In this document: positions 1 through 6,764 of the stretch, in pieces
How the letters are laid out: every line of letters starts with the position of its first letter
Numbering within the stretch: the stretch's first letter is position 1
Source: Rhizobium grahamii CCGE 502
GTDB lineage: Bacteria; Pseudomonadota; Alphaproteobacteria; Rhizobiales; Rhizobiaceae
NCBI RefSeq assembly: GCF_000298315.2
Contig: NZ_AEYE02000029.1
Span: forward strand, 463,193 to 527,192
DNA: 64,000 nt
Direction: 5' to 3'
Translations under genes and position numbers: made by a program
Notes under the pieces: model-generated
Told to the model about the DNA's origin: nothing
Database searches by the model: none
What the model saw: only the letters and a program-made list of their open reading frames with translations

Positions 1-65
1 GAGAACAGGACGCCTAAGCCTGCCGATTGCTTTGTGTTGAAATGGAAAACAGGGGAACAAAAACC

Positions 66-1709
66 ATGATAGTCAGCAAATTCAACCGCACTTTCCGCGC
101 GCTCTCTGCAGGGGCAGCGCTCTCGATCATGATGGCAGCCGCGCCGGTCGCCTTCGCGGAAACGCCGAAGGACACGCTGGTCGAAGGCTTCGCCATCGAT
201 GACATCATCACCATGGATCCGGGCGAAGCATTCGAGCTGTCGACGGCTGAGGTCACGAGCAACACCTACAGCCTGCTCGTCCGTCTCGATATGAGCGACA
301 CGTCGAAGGTAAAGGGCGACCTTGCTGAGAGCTGGACGGTTTCCGACGATGGCCTGACCTATACCTTCAAGCTGAAGCCCGGCATGAAATTCGCGTCCGG
401 CAATCCGATCACGGCTGAAGACGTCGCGTGGTCGTTCGAACGGGCCGTCAAACTCGACAAGAGCCCGGCCTTCATCATCACCCAATTCGGCATCAACGGC
501 GACAACGTCACCGAGAAGGCGAAGGCAACGGATGAAAGCACGTTCGTCTTCACCGTCGACAAGCCCTATGCGCCTAGCTTCGTGCTGAACTGCTTGACGG
601 CAACCGTTGCATCCGTCGTCGACAAGAAGCTGGTCATGGATCACGTCAAGTCCGTGACGCCGAGCGCTGACTACAAGTACGACAACGATTTCGGCAACGA
701 GTGGCTGAAGACCGGCTACGCCGGCTCCGGCGCCTACAAGCTCCGCGAATGGCGCGCCAATGAAGTCGTCGTGATGGAGCGCAACGACAACTATTACGGC
801 GACAAGGCGAAACTCAACCGCGTTATCTATCGCTTCATGAAGGAAAGCTCGGCGCAGCGCCTGGCGCTCGAAGCGGGCGACATCGATATCGCGCGTAACC
901 TCGAGCCCGGTGACCTCGATGCAGTCTCAAAGAATGCCGACCTGACCACCGTCAGCGCGCCGAAGGGCACTGTCTACTACGTCAGCCTCAATTCCAAGAA
1001 CGAGAACCTGAAGAAGCCAGAAGTCCAGGAAGCCTTCAAGTACCTCGTCGACTACGATGCGATCGGCTCGACGCTCATCAAGGGCATCGGCGAAATCCAC
1101 CAGACCTTCCTGCCGAAGGGCCAGCTCGGCGCGCTCGATGAAAACCCATACAAGCTCGACGTCGCCAAGGCCAAGGAGCTGCTTGCGAAAGCTGGCCTGA
1201 AGGACGGCTTCTCGGTAACGATGGACGTCCGCAATACACAGCCCGTAACCGGTATTGCCGAATCCATGCAGCAGTCGCTCGCCCAGGCCGGCGTCAAGAT
1301 GGAGATCATCCCTGGCGACGGCAAGCAGACCCTGACGAAGTTCCGCGCGCGCACCCACGACATGTACATCGGCCAGTGGGGTTCGGACTATTTCGACCCG
1401 AATTCGAATGCCGATACGTTCACCAGCAATCCGGACAACTCGGATGCAGGTACCGTCAAGACGCTCGCCTGGCGCAACACCTGGGAAGCGCCGGAACTCG
1501 ACAAGGAAACGAAGGCCGCCCTGCTGGAACGTGATGGCGCCAAGCGCGCTGCCATGTACGAGGATGTTCAGAAGAAGTTTCTCGCAAACAGCCCGTTCGT
1601 GATCATCTTCCAGCAGATCGAAGTCGCAGGCGCTCGCAAGAGCCTGAAGGACTTCAAGCTCGGCCCGAGCTTCGACACCAACTATGTCGGCCCGATCGGC
1701 AAGGAATGA
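66..1709 (+). CDS. ABC transporter substrate-binding protein, family 5 (peptide/nickel type)
   Basis: Periplasmic solute-binding protein that delivers a ligand to the permease and ATPase proteins encoded directly downstream. The protein is 547 aa, normal for SBP family 5. Its N-terminus is a classic signal peptide: basic start (MIVSKFNRTFR), a hydrophobic core, and a likely cleavage after AFA near residue 31. The mature part begins with the family's 'DTLVEGF...ITMDPGEAFE' style segment and later has a 'GSGAYKLREW' type motif. The ATG at 66 is chosen because an AGGGGAA ribosome site precedes it and the signal peptide starts there; an upstream in-frame ATG at 27 would add 13 polar residues. The ligand (dipeptide, oligopeptide, opine or other) cannot be read from the sequence. 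Confidence 0.9.
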   Translation: MIVSKFNRTFRALSAGAALSIMMAAAPVAFAETPKDTLVEGFAIDDIITMDPGEAFELSTAEVTSNTYSLLVRLDMSDTSKVKGDLAESWTVSDDGLTYTFKLKPGMKFASGNPITAEDVAWSFERAVKLDKSPAFIITQFGINGDNVTEKAKATDESTFVFTVDKPYAPSFVLNCLTATVASVVDKKLVMDHVKSVTPSADYKYDNDFGNEWLKTGYAGSGAYKLREWRANEVVVMERNDNYYGDKAKLNRVIYRFMKESSAQRLALEAGDIDIARNLEPGDLDAVSKNADLTTVSAPKGTVYYVSLNSKNENLKKPEVQEAFKYLVDYDAIGSTLIKGIGEIHQTFLPKGQLGALDENPYKLDVAKAKELLAKAGLKDGFSVTMDVRNTQPVTGIAESMQQSLAQAGVKMEIIPGDGKQTLTKFRARTHDMYIGQWGSDYFDPNSNADTFTSNPDNSDAGTVKTLAWRNTWEAPELDKETKAALLERDGAKRAAMYEDVQKKFLANSPFVIIFQQIEVAGARKSLKDFKLGPSFDTNYVGPIGKE

Positions 1710-1727
1710 TCCGGCAGGATTGACCCG

Positions 1728-2795
1728 TTGAGCATCGTTGAAACAAATATGGAGGCACGGCCCAAACGGGGCCGTGCCGTTCCCATTGCCAAGGCGGTCG
1801 GGCGATTTCTTGTCGCCGCCGTCACGACTTATCTTGGCCTCCTGGCCGTAACTTTCTTCATCGGCCGGGTCGTCCCGATCGATCCCGTCCTCGCCATCCT
1901 CGGTGATCGTGCGCCCACGCACGTCGTCGAGCGCGTTCGTCGCGAGCTTGGTTTCGACCTGCCGCTCTACCAGCAGTTCTATATTTACCTGAAGAGCATC
2001 CTGTCGGGCGACTTCGGAACGTCAGTGTTGACCACCAATCCCGTGATGGTCGACATCAGGCGTGTCTTCCCCGCGACGATCGAACTCGCGACGCTCGGGA
2101 CCATCATCGGATCGGCTATCGGCGTGCCGCTTGGCGTGCTTGCTGCTGTTCGGCGCGGCAGCATTGCCGACCAGGTTGTCCGTGTGATCGGTCTGATTGG
2201 TTATTCCGTTCCGATCTTCTGGCTTGCGCTGATCTCGCTTGTGATTTTCTACGCGCAGTTGCGGTGGGTTGCCTTCCCGGGCCGCATCGACATCGTCTTC
2301 GAGTACAGTTTTACGCCGGTGACCGGCTTCTATCTGATCGACAGCGCTATGCAGGGGCAGTGGGACGTTTTCTATGACGTCTTCCGCCACATCATTCTGC
2401 CTGCCTCGCTGCTCGGCTATTTCTCGCTTGCCTACATCAGCCGCATGACCCGTAGCTTCATGCTCAATGAGCTCAGCCAGGAATATGTGGTTGCCGCACG
2501 CGCCAAGGGGTTGTCCGAAACGCGTGTGATCTGGGGCCATGCATTGCGCAATGCCGCCGTGCCGCTGGTTACCGTCATCGCTCTCTCCTACGCCGGTTTG
2601 CTTGAGGGTTCGGTACTGACAGAGACGGTGTTCTCATGGCCGGGCATCGGACTCTACATCACAAATTCCCTTCAGAATGCCGACATGAACGCTGTTCTCG
2701 GTGGCACCATCGTCATCGGCACGGTTTTCATCGGCATCAATCTTCTGTCCGACCTTCTTTATCGGACACTCGACCCTAGGACGCGAAGCCGATGA
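1728..2795 (+). CDS. ABC transporter permease, DppB/OppB type
   Basis: First inner-membrane permease of the importer, 355 aa. It shows the N-terminal DppB-type segment (FFIGRVVPIDPVLAILGDRA, then LGFDLPLYQQFYIYL), about six membrane spans, and the EAA coupling loop 'EYVVAARAKGLSETRVIWGH' around residues 249-268. It begins 18 bases after the binding-protein stop. The start is probably the TTG at 1728; an ATG at 1749 is a possible alternative that removes seven residues. It ends in a 4-base overlap with the next permease gene, so the two are almost certainly translationally coupled. Confidence 0.9.
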   Translation: MSIVETNMEARPKRGRAVPIAKAVGRFLVAAVTTYLGLLAVTFFIGRVVPIDPVLAILGDRAPTHVVERVRRELGFDLPLYQQFYIYLKSILSGDFGTSVLTTNPVMVDIRRVFPATIELATLGTIIGSAIGVPLGVLAAVRRGSIADQVVRVIGLIGYSVPIFWLALISLVIFYAQLRWVAFPGRIDIVFEYSFTPVTGFYLIDSAMQGQWDVFYDVFRHIILPASLLGYFSLAYISRMTRSFMLNELSQEYVVAARAKGLSETRVIWGHALRNAAVPLVTVIALSYAGLLEGSVLTETVFSWPGIGLYITNSLQNADMNAVLGGTIVIGTVFIGINLLSDLLYRTLDPRTRSR

Positions 2796-3727
2796 CGGTT
2801 CCCGCACATCAATCAGCGCCGATGAGCCGCCGTGAGTGGCTGCTTTCCGATCGGCCACAATCGCGCAAACAGGCGCAATTGGGCCGAGCCTATGTGACAT
2901 GGCGCCAATTCACCGCACACCGCCTGGCCGTCGTCGGTTTGCTGATCATCATTGCCCTCCTGTTCGTGGCCGCCTTTGCAAACCTCCTCGCAACGCATTC
3001 GCCCATTGTTGGCGACCTGAAGAATGCGCGCCTGCTTCCACCCGGCGCTGAGGGTTATTTGCTTGGTACCGACGACCAGGGCCGCGATATCTATTCACGC
3101 CTGATCTACGGCTCCCGCCTGACACTGCTCGTCGTCGTTCTAGTCGCCGCCATCTCGGCACCTATTGGTCTGATCGTCGGGACGGTGTCGGGCTACGCCG
3201 GTGGTTGGGTCGACGCGACGCTGATGCGCATCACCGATATCTTCCTGGCCTTCCCCAAGCTGGTTCTGGCGCTTGCCTTCGTTGCAGCGCTCGGACCTGG
3301 TATCCAGAACGCCATCATCGCGATTGCGATCACCTCTTGGCCGCCCTACGCTCGCATTGCGCGCGCGGAGACGCTGACCGTCCGCCGCTCCGACTACATC
3401 TCTGCGGTCAAGCTGATGGGCGCATCGCCGCTGCGGATTGTGGTCCGGCACGTCATGCCGCTCTGCCTTTCCTCACTCATCGTGCGCGTCACGCTCGACA
3501 TGGCTGGCATCATCTTGACGGCCGCTGGTCTCGGCTTCCTCGGCCTCGGCGCGCAGCCGCCGCTTCCTGAATGGGGGGCGATGATCGCCTCTGGCCGGCG
3601 CTTCATCCTCGACCAGTGGTGGGTGGCAGCCATGCCAGGCTTTGCGATCCTCATCGTCAGCCTCGGCTTCAACCTGCTTGGTGACGGCCTGCGCGACGCG
3701 CTCGATCCCAAGGAGAGCGGCCAATGA
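2792..3727 (+). CDS. ABC transporter permease, DppC/OppC type
   Basis: Second membrane permease, 311 aa, which pairs with the preceding DppB-type subunit. It has the N-terminal OppC_N-like span (LAVVGLLIIIALLFVAAF), the characteristic 'LLGTDDQGRDIYSRLIYGSR' segment around residues 87-106, and an EAA loop with 'YISAVKLMGASPLRIVVRHV'. It ends in the usual 'GDGLRDALDPK' tail of this family. Its ATG lies within the stop of the previous gene (ATGA), and its own stop overlaps the start of the next gene in the same way. Confidence 0.92.
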   Translation: MTVPAHQSAPMSRREWLLSDRPQSRKQAQLGRAYVTWRQFTAHRLAVVGLLIIIALLFVAAFANLLATHSPIVGDLKNARLLPPGAEGYLLGTDDQGRDIYSRLIYGSRLTLLVVVLVAAISAPIGLIVGTVSGYAGGWVDATLMRITDIFLAFPKLVLALAFVAALGPGIQNAIIAIAITSWPPYARIARAETLTVRRSDYISAVKLMGASPLRIVVRHVMPLCLSSLIVRVTLDMAGIILTAAGLGFLGLGAQPPLPEWGAMIASGRRFILDQWWVAAMPGFAILIVSLGFNLLGDGLRDALDPKESGQ

Positions 3728-4557
3728 ACGACCTCCTCACCGTTCAAAACCTCAAGGTCAGCTATCCCACGCGCACGGGCGTGATCGAAGCCGTCCGCGG
3801 CGTCTCGTTTACGCTTGGCAAGGAACGCCTCGGGATCGTGGGCGAATCCGGCTCAGGCAAGTCCCAGACGGGGCGCGCCATCATGGGTCTGACCCCAAAG
3901 CACGGCATTGTTTCGGCCGACAAGCTCGATTTCAATGGTATCGACCTTCTCAACGCATCGGCCAAACAGCGCCGGCAGCTGCGCGGCAAACGCATCGCGA
4001 TGGTCTTGCAGGATCCGAAGTATTCGCTCGACCCTGTCATGTCGATTGGCCGGCAGATCTGCGAGACGCTGAGGACCCACGAAAAAGTCGGCAAGACGGA
4101 GGCGCGCGACCGCGCGCTCGCAATGCTCGAGGCCGTGCAGATCCGTGATCCCAAGCGGGTCTTCGACCTCTATCCGCACGAGGTCTCGGGCGGTATGGGT
4201 CAGCGCGCCATGATCGCTATGATGCTGATCGCCGATCCGGAGCTTCTGATCGCCGACGAGCCGACCTCCGCATTGGATGTCACGGTCCAGCTCGACGTTC
4301 TCAGGATCATGGACCGGCTCGTGTCGGAACGCGGCATGGGCCTGATCTTCGTATCCCACGACCTGCGCCTGGTCTCATCCTTCTGCGACCGCGTCATCGT
4401 CATGTATGCCGGCAAGGTCGTGGAAGAACTCAAGGCATCCGATCTCAAGAATGCGAGCCATCCCTACACGCAGGGCCTGTTGAACTGCATGCCCCAAATC
4501 GGCGAAAGCAGGCACCCGTTGCCGGTCCTCGATCGCAAGCCGGAGTGGGCCGCATGA
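3724..4557 (+). CDS. ABC transporter ATP-binding protein, DppD/OppD type
   Basis: First cytoplasmic ATPase of the importer. Visible motifs are Walker A GESGSGKSQTGR, the Q-loop LQDPKYSLDP, an ABC signature reading VSGGMGQRAM instead of the usual SGGQRQR, Walker B LLIADEPTSALD and the H-loop FVSHD. The C-terminus keeps the start of the oligopeptide-specific 'SHPYTQGLL' extension, but the protein is only 277 aa against roughly 320-330 for classical DppD, so the tail is short. The start ATG overlaps the upstream stop (ATGA). The altered signature is seen in other DppD-like members and need not abolish activity. Confidence 0.92.
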   Translation: MNDLLTVQNLKVSYPTRTGVIEAVRGVSFTLGKERLGIVGESGSGKSQTGRAIMGLTPKHGIVSADKLDFNGIDLLNASAKQRRQLRGKRIAMVLQDPKYSLDPVMSIGRQICETLRTHEKVGKTEARDRALAMLEAVQIRDPKRVFDLYPHEVSGGMGQRAMIAMMLIADPELLIADEPTSALDVTVQLDVLRIMDRLVSERGMGLIFVSHDLRLVSSFCDRVIVMYAGKVVEELKASDLKNASHPYTQGLLNCMPQIGESRHPLPVLDRKPEWAA

Positions 4558-5303
4558 GCGTCGCACTTTCAGTCGACCAGCTGAGCGTGGTCTATGATCA
4601 CTTCCACGCCCTGAAGGACGTCAGCGTCGATATCGAGTCCGGTGAGTCATTCGGATTGGTCGGCGAATCTGGGTCCGGAAAATCGACATTGCTCCGTGCC
4701 GTTGCCGGCCTGGCGCCGATAACAAGCGGCTCCATCAAGATCCACGGCGATCCCCTGGTCGGTGCGAAGCGATCCAAGGCCTTTTACAGACAGGTTCAGA
4801 TGGTCTTCCAGGATCCGTACGGATCCCTACACCCACGCCAGACCATCGATCGCCTCCTGCTCGAGCCGCTGGCGATCCATGGCATCCGCGACAGCGACAT
4901 GCGGATCGCCCGCGCTCTTGATGAGGTTGGGCTTGGAAACGGTTTCCGCTTCCGTTACCCGCATCAGCTTTCCGGTGGCCAGCGCCAGCGCGTTGCGATT
5001 GCCCGCGCGCTGATCGTCGAGCCGTCCATTCTCTTACTCGATGAACCCACCTCGGCGCTTGACGCGTCGGTGCAAGCAGAGGTTCTGAACCTCCTCGAAC
5101 AGGTGCGGCGAGATCGCAAGCTGACCTTCGTCATGGTCAGCCATGATCTCGGCGTGGTCACCCATATGTGCGATCGCCTTGCTGTGATGCGCAATGGATC
5201 CGTCGTCGAACGATTAACATCCACACAGCTGGCAGGGGCAGCCGTGTCCGAGGACTACACGCGAAATCTGATGGTGGCCAGCAAGGGTTTCGTCAAAGCG
5301 TGA
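4554..5303 (+). CDS. ABC transporter ATP-binding protein, DppF/OppF type
   Basis: Second ATPase of the importer, 249 aa. It contains Walker A GESGSGKSTLLR, the Q-loop VFQDPYGSLHPRQT, the canonical signature LSGGQRQRVAIARAL, Walker B ILLLDEPTSALD and the switch histidine VSHD. The ATG at 4554 sits in an ATGA overlap with the preceding gene and is preferred to the in-frame GTG at 4545. It is about 70 residues shorter than typical DppF because the C-terminal oligopeptide domain is nearly absent, leaving only 'DYTRNLMVASKG'. This is the last gene of the five-gene operon. Confidence 0.92.
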   Translation: MSVALSVDQLSVVYDHFHALKDVSVDIESGESFGLVGESGSGKSTLLRAVAGLAPITSGSIKIHGDPLVGAKRSKAFYRQVQMVFQDPYGSLHPRQTIDRLLLEPLAIHGIRDSDMRIARALDEVGLGNGFRFRYPHQLSGGQRQRVAIARALIVEPSILLLDEPTSALDASVQAEVLNLLEQVRRDRKLTFVMVSHDLGVVTHMCDRLAVMRNGSVVERLTSTQLAGAAVSEDYTRNLMVASKGFVKA

Positions 5304-5333
5304 AAGGCAATCTTTTTCAATGAATTGTTTTCG

Positions 5334-5354
5334 CTAGGGCTCGACGAGCCTTAG
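5334..5354. repeat. imperfect 21-bp palindrome after the importer operon
   Basis: The arms CTAGGGCTCG and CGAGCCTTAG are separated by one base and pair with one G-T wobble. There is no following T-run, so it may be an operator or an RNA-processing hairpin rather than a strong intrinsic terminator. Confidence 0.4.
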
Positions 5355-5394
5355 CCTTAACGATCCGCTAAAACACGACCATTCAACTAGACTA

Positions 5395-5423
5395 TTGACA
5401 CCCGCCTTACTTCTGTCATGATC
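5395..5423 (+). promoter_or_regulatory. sigma-70-like promoter for the 64-codon gene
   Basis: A perfect TTGACA lies at 5395-5400, followed after 17 bases by ATGATC (5418-5423) as a weak -10. The predicted start of transcription, near 5430, is about 25 bases before the Shine-Dalgarno site of the small gene at 5465. Confidence 0.45.
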
Positions 5424-5464
5424 CCGTTAACGCCCGTTAATTTTCGTGATCATGGAGATCAAGC

Positions 5465-5659
5465 ATGTTTTTTCTCGGCGGCATGACGATGGGATATCTG
5501 CACCCACCGGCCAAGACCGATAGAAAAGCTGCAGCTTCGACCTCGATTCCGGCGGAGAAAGACCGGCGGCTCCTCGAAAAATCGGAACCCAAAAGAAGCG
5601 CGCGCCAAGCGGTGGAAGATGATCGCTCCTTGCTCTGGGCCTGGCGGACTCTTGTCTAG
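5465..5659 (+). CDS. small hypothetical protein, 64 aa
   Basis: I do not recognise this protein. It is 64 aa, with a short hydrophobic beginning (MFFLGGMTMGYL), then a basic, charged, probably disordered remainder rich in Lys, Arg, Glu and Ala. Support for a real gene comes from its surroundings: a TTGACA-type promoter upstream, a GGAG ribosome site about 8 bases before the ATG, and a hairpin with a run of six T directly after the stop. An in-frame ATG at 5486 is a possible alternative start. No function is proposed. Confidence 0.5.
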   Translation: MFFLGGMTMGYLHPPAKTDRKAAASTSIPAEKDRRLLEKSEPKRSARQAVEDDRSLLWAWRTLV

Positions 5660-5660
5660 T

Positions 5661-5684
5661 TCCACCCAAAGGGGCGGATTTTTT
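5661..5684 (+). terminator. intrinsic terminator after the 64-codon gene
   Basis: The stem arms TCCACCC and GGGCGGA (one mismatch) enclose loop AAAG and are followed by six T. The hairpin begins two bases after the TAG stop of the small gene. Confidence 0.6.
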
Positions 5685-5718
5685 AACACCCCCTAGCAGG
5701 ACAGAATTTTATCTCTAC

Positions 5719-5729
5719 CTATCAGATAG
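5719..5729. promoter_or_regulatory. operator-like palindrome CTATC-A-GATAG
   Basis: This perfect inverted repeat with a one-base spacer lies in AT-rich DNA about 50 bases before the 54-codon gene at 5782. Its outline resembles TetR-family operators (tetO-like CTATCA...GATAGAGA with two central bases missing). The binding protein is unknown. Confidence 0.3.
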
Positions 5730-5781
5730 AGAAAATACGAAAACGCTAACGAAAAAGAACACGGAGAAACGGAGGCAACAC

Positions 5782-5946
5782 ATGGCAGACCTAGGTATCT
5801 CGCATGCTCATGTGAATCAGTATGGTTCCGTCCAAACCAAAAAGCCGGGCACGACCCGCAGCAAGATCCAACTTGCTATTAACGCAACGCTTGTCACGGC
5901 GGCATTTGTTTTCGTCGCAGCTCTCGTCTTTGGCGTCGTAGGCTAA
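5782..5946 (+). CDS. small single-span membrane protein, 54 aa
   Basis: The 54-codon gene is preceded by a strong GGAGG ribosome site 6 bases before the ATG. The first 29 residues are polar (MADLGISHAHVNQYG...), with a basic patch KKPGTTRSK just before a hydrophobic span of about 22 residues (LAINATLVTAAFVFVAALVFG) that reaches the C-terminus. This suggests a tail-anchored inner-membrane protein with a cytoplasmic N-terminus. I do not recognise a family. It lies between two other micro-genes, in the same direction, with its own intergenic region. Confidence 0.6.
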   Translation: MADLGISHAHVNQYGSVQTKKPGTTRSKIQLAINATLVTAAFVFVAALVFGVVG

Positions 5947-5963
5947 GCCAGAGGTGCCGTTGC

Positions 5964-5988
5964 GGAACTATCCGCTTAGCTGCTCATT
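5964..5988 (+). promoter_or_regulatory. EcfG (RpoE2)-like promoter before the 25-codon gene
   Basis: GGAAC at 5964-5968, 16 bases, then CATT at 5985-5988. The alphaproteobacterial general-stress consensus is GGAAC-N16/17-CGTT, so this is one mismatch away. The predicted transcript start, about 5995, fits the GGGAG ribosome site at 6013. Confidence 0.45.
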
Positions 5989-6024
5989 CTCTCCGCACAG
6001 ACATTGTGAAAAGGGAGAATGACG

Positions 6025-6102
6025 ATGAAAGGCATTTTACTCTGGTTGATCGGCATTCCGATCCCGGTAATTATTCTGCTCTACCTCTTCCACGCATTCT
6101 AA
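6025..6102 (+). CDS. very small hydrophobic membrane peptide, 25 aa
   Basis: A 25-residue peptide that is almost entirely one membrane span: MKGILLWLIG, then a Pro-rich centre IPIPV, then IILLYLF. I recall similar tiny 'MKGILLWL' peptides from other proteobacteria, without known function. The ATG at 6025 is preferred because GGGAG lies 7 bases upstream; an ATG at 6019 would add two residues but leaves no spacing to the ribosome site. An EcfG-like promoter precedes it and a strong terminator follows 27 bases after the stop, so it looks like a free-standing gene. Genes this small are usually missed by automatic annotation. Confidence 0.6.
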   Translation: MKGILLWLIGIPIPVIILLYLFHAF

Positions 6103-6128
6103 AATTGCGATCGATTAGCGGTTATGAC

Positions 6129-6156
6129 AAGGCGCGTCACTGGCGCGCCTTTTCTT
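6129..6156 (+). terminator. intrinsic terminator after the 25-codon gene
   Basis: Perfect 8-bp stem AAGGCGCG/CGCGCCTT with loop TCACTGG, continuing into TTTCTTTTT. Confidence 0.8.
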
Positions 6157-6185
6157 TTTGGCTGGGGCGGTCTTGTAGCTTTGAC

Positions 6186-6210
6186 GGAACCAATAGAGCG
6201 ACCTCCCGTT
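6186..6210 (+). promoter_or_regulatory. EcfG (RpoE2) promoter, exact consensus, before the DUF1328 gene
   Basis: GGAAC (6186-6190), 16 bases, CGTT (6207-6210): an exact match to the general-stress sigma factor consensus of alphaproteobacteria. Transcription would start near 6217, and the ribosome site AGGAGA is at 6230-6235. This predicts induction of the downstream gene by starvation, salt or heat through the EcfG/PhyR/NepR pathway. Confidence 0.65.
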
Positions 6211-6240
6211 AATTCCATCAGCTAAGACAAGGAGATCGCC

Positions 6241-6405
6241 ATGCTTTATTATGCACTCGTATTTCTCGTTGTGGCGCTGATCGCCGGCGTATTGGGCTTT
6301 GGCGGCATTGCCGGCGCTTCCGCCTCGATCGCTCAGGTTCTTTTCTTCCTGTTCCTGATTCTGTTCGTCGTGTCTGTGGTCATGCGCCTCATGCGACGCA
6401 CCTGA
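6241..6405 (+). CDS. DUF1328 family small membrane protein (YtjA-like)
   Basis: This 54-aa protein matches the DUF1328/YtjA family by eye: it begins [16 protein letters not shown], has the conserved [14 protein letters not shown] centre, and ends in a second hydrophobic span with a basic C-terminus (RLMRRT). Two membrane spans are expected. AGGAGA precedes the ATG with good spacing. The family's function is unknown, though members are often stress-induced. An exact EcfG promoter match just upstream supports that here, and a terminator follows 25 bases after the stop. Confidence 0.85.
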   Translation: MLYYALVFLVVALIAGVLGFGGIAGASASIAQVLFFLFLILFVVSVVMRLMRRT

Positions 6406-6429
6406 CGAAAACCTATCTACAAATGAAAG

Positions 6430-6460
6430 CCGGCGCTTGCCCAAGCGCCGGTTTCCTTTT
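6430..6460 (+). terminator. intrinsic terminator after the DUF1328 gene
   Basis: Perfect 9-bp stem CCGGCGCTT/AAGCGCCGG with loop GCCC, followed by TTTCCTTTT. Confidence 0.85.
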
Positions 6461-6764
6461 GTCGGTAAGTGCGATCCCACGTGCGGCCGAAATGCCGCCT
6501 TTAAAACATCTTGACTTGAATTATCGCAATGGTGTCCAACTTTCCCGGAATGGCTCCAAAAGGTGGAGGGCACAACGGAGCCGTGTTCGCGCGTCGCCCA
6601 CACATGTCCGCGTTTAAACCGTTTCGCATCGTTGGTTGATTACCGTTCCGATCTTGCAGTCCGGGATCCAGAAACCCCGGCGCTGTTCATGCGGCAGTCA
6701 TATTCGGCAGTGCAAAAGGCAACGCAAAATCATCATAATTTTGTTTGGATCCAGAACCGAACCC
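6461..6764. other. gene-free leader region of ndvB
   Basis: About 300 bases without a supportable gene. Reading frames remain open across part of it, and ndvB itself has no in-frame stop back to 6636, but codon use is poor and no ribosome site is visible. It presumably holds the ndvB promoter and a long 5' leader. I could not identify a convincing promoter or riboswitch. Confidence 0.5.

Noticed and set aside
927-1922. Minus-strand frame of 331 codons opposite the binding-protein gene
   Set aside because: Antisense shadow with no domain, no ribosome site, and overlap of two clear genes.
4801-4850. GGATCC-rich stretch in the DppF-type gene suggesting a repeat
   Set aside because: The repeated GGATCC is explained by the conserved QDPYGSLHP coding sequence.
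5404-5440. Paired TTAA sequences resembling a CtrA site
   Set aside because: The TTAA-TTAA spacing here is 6 rather than the 7 of the CtrA consensus, and no second match was found nearby.
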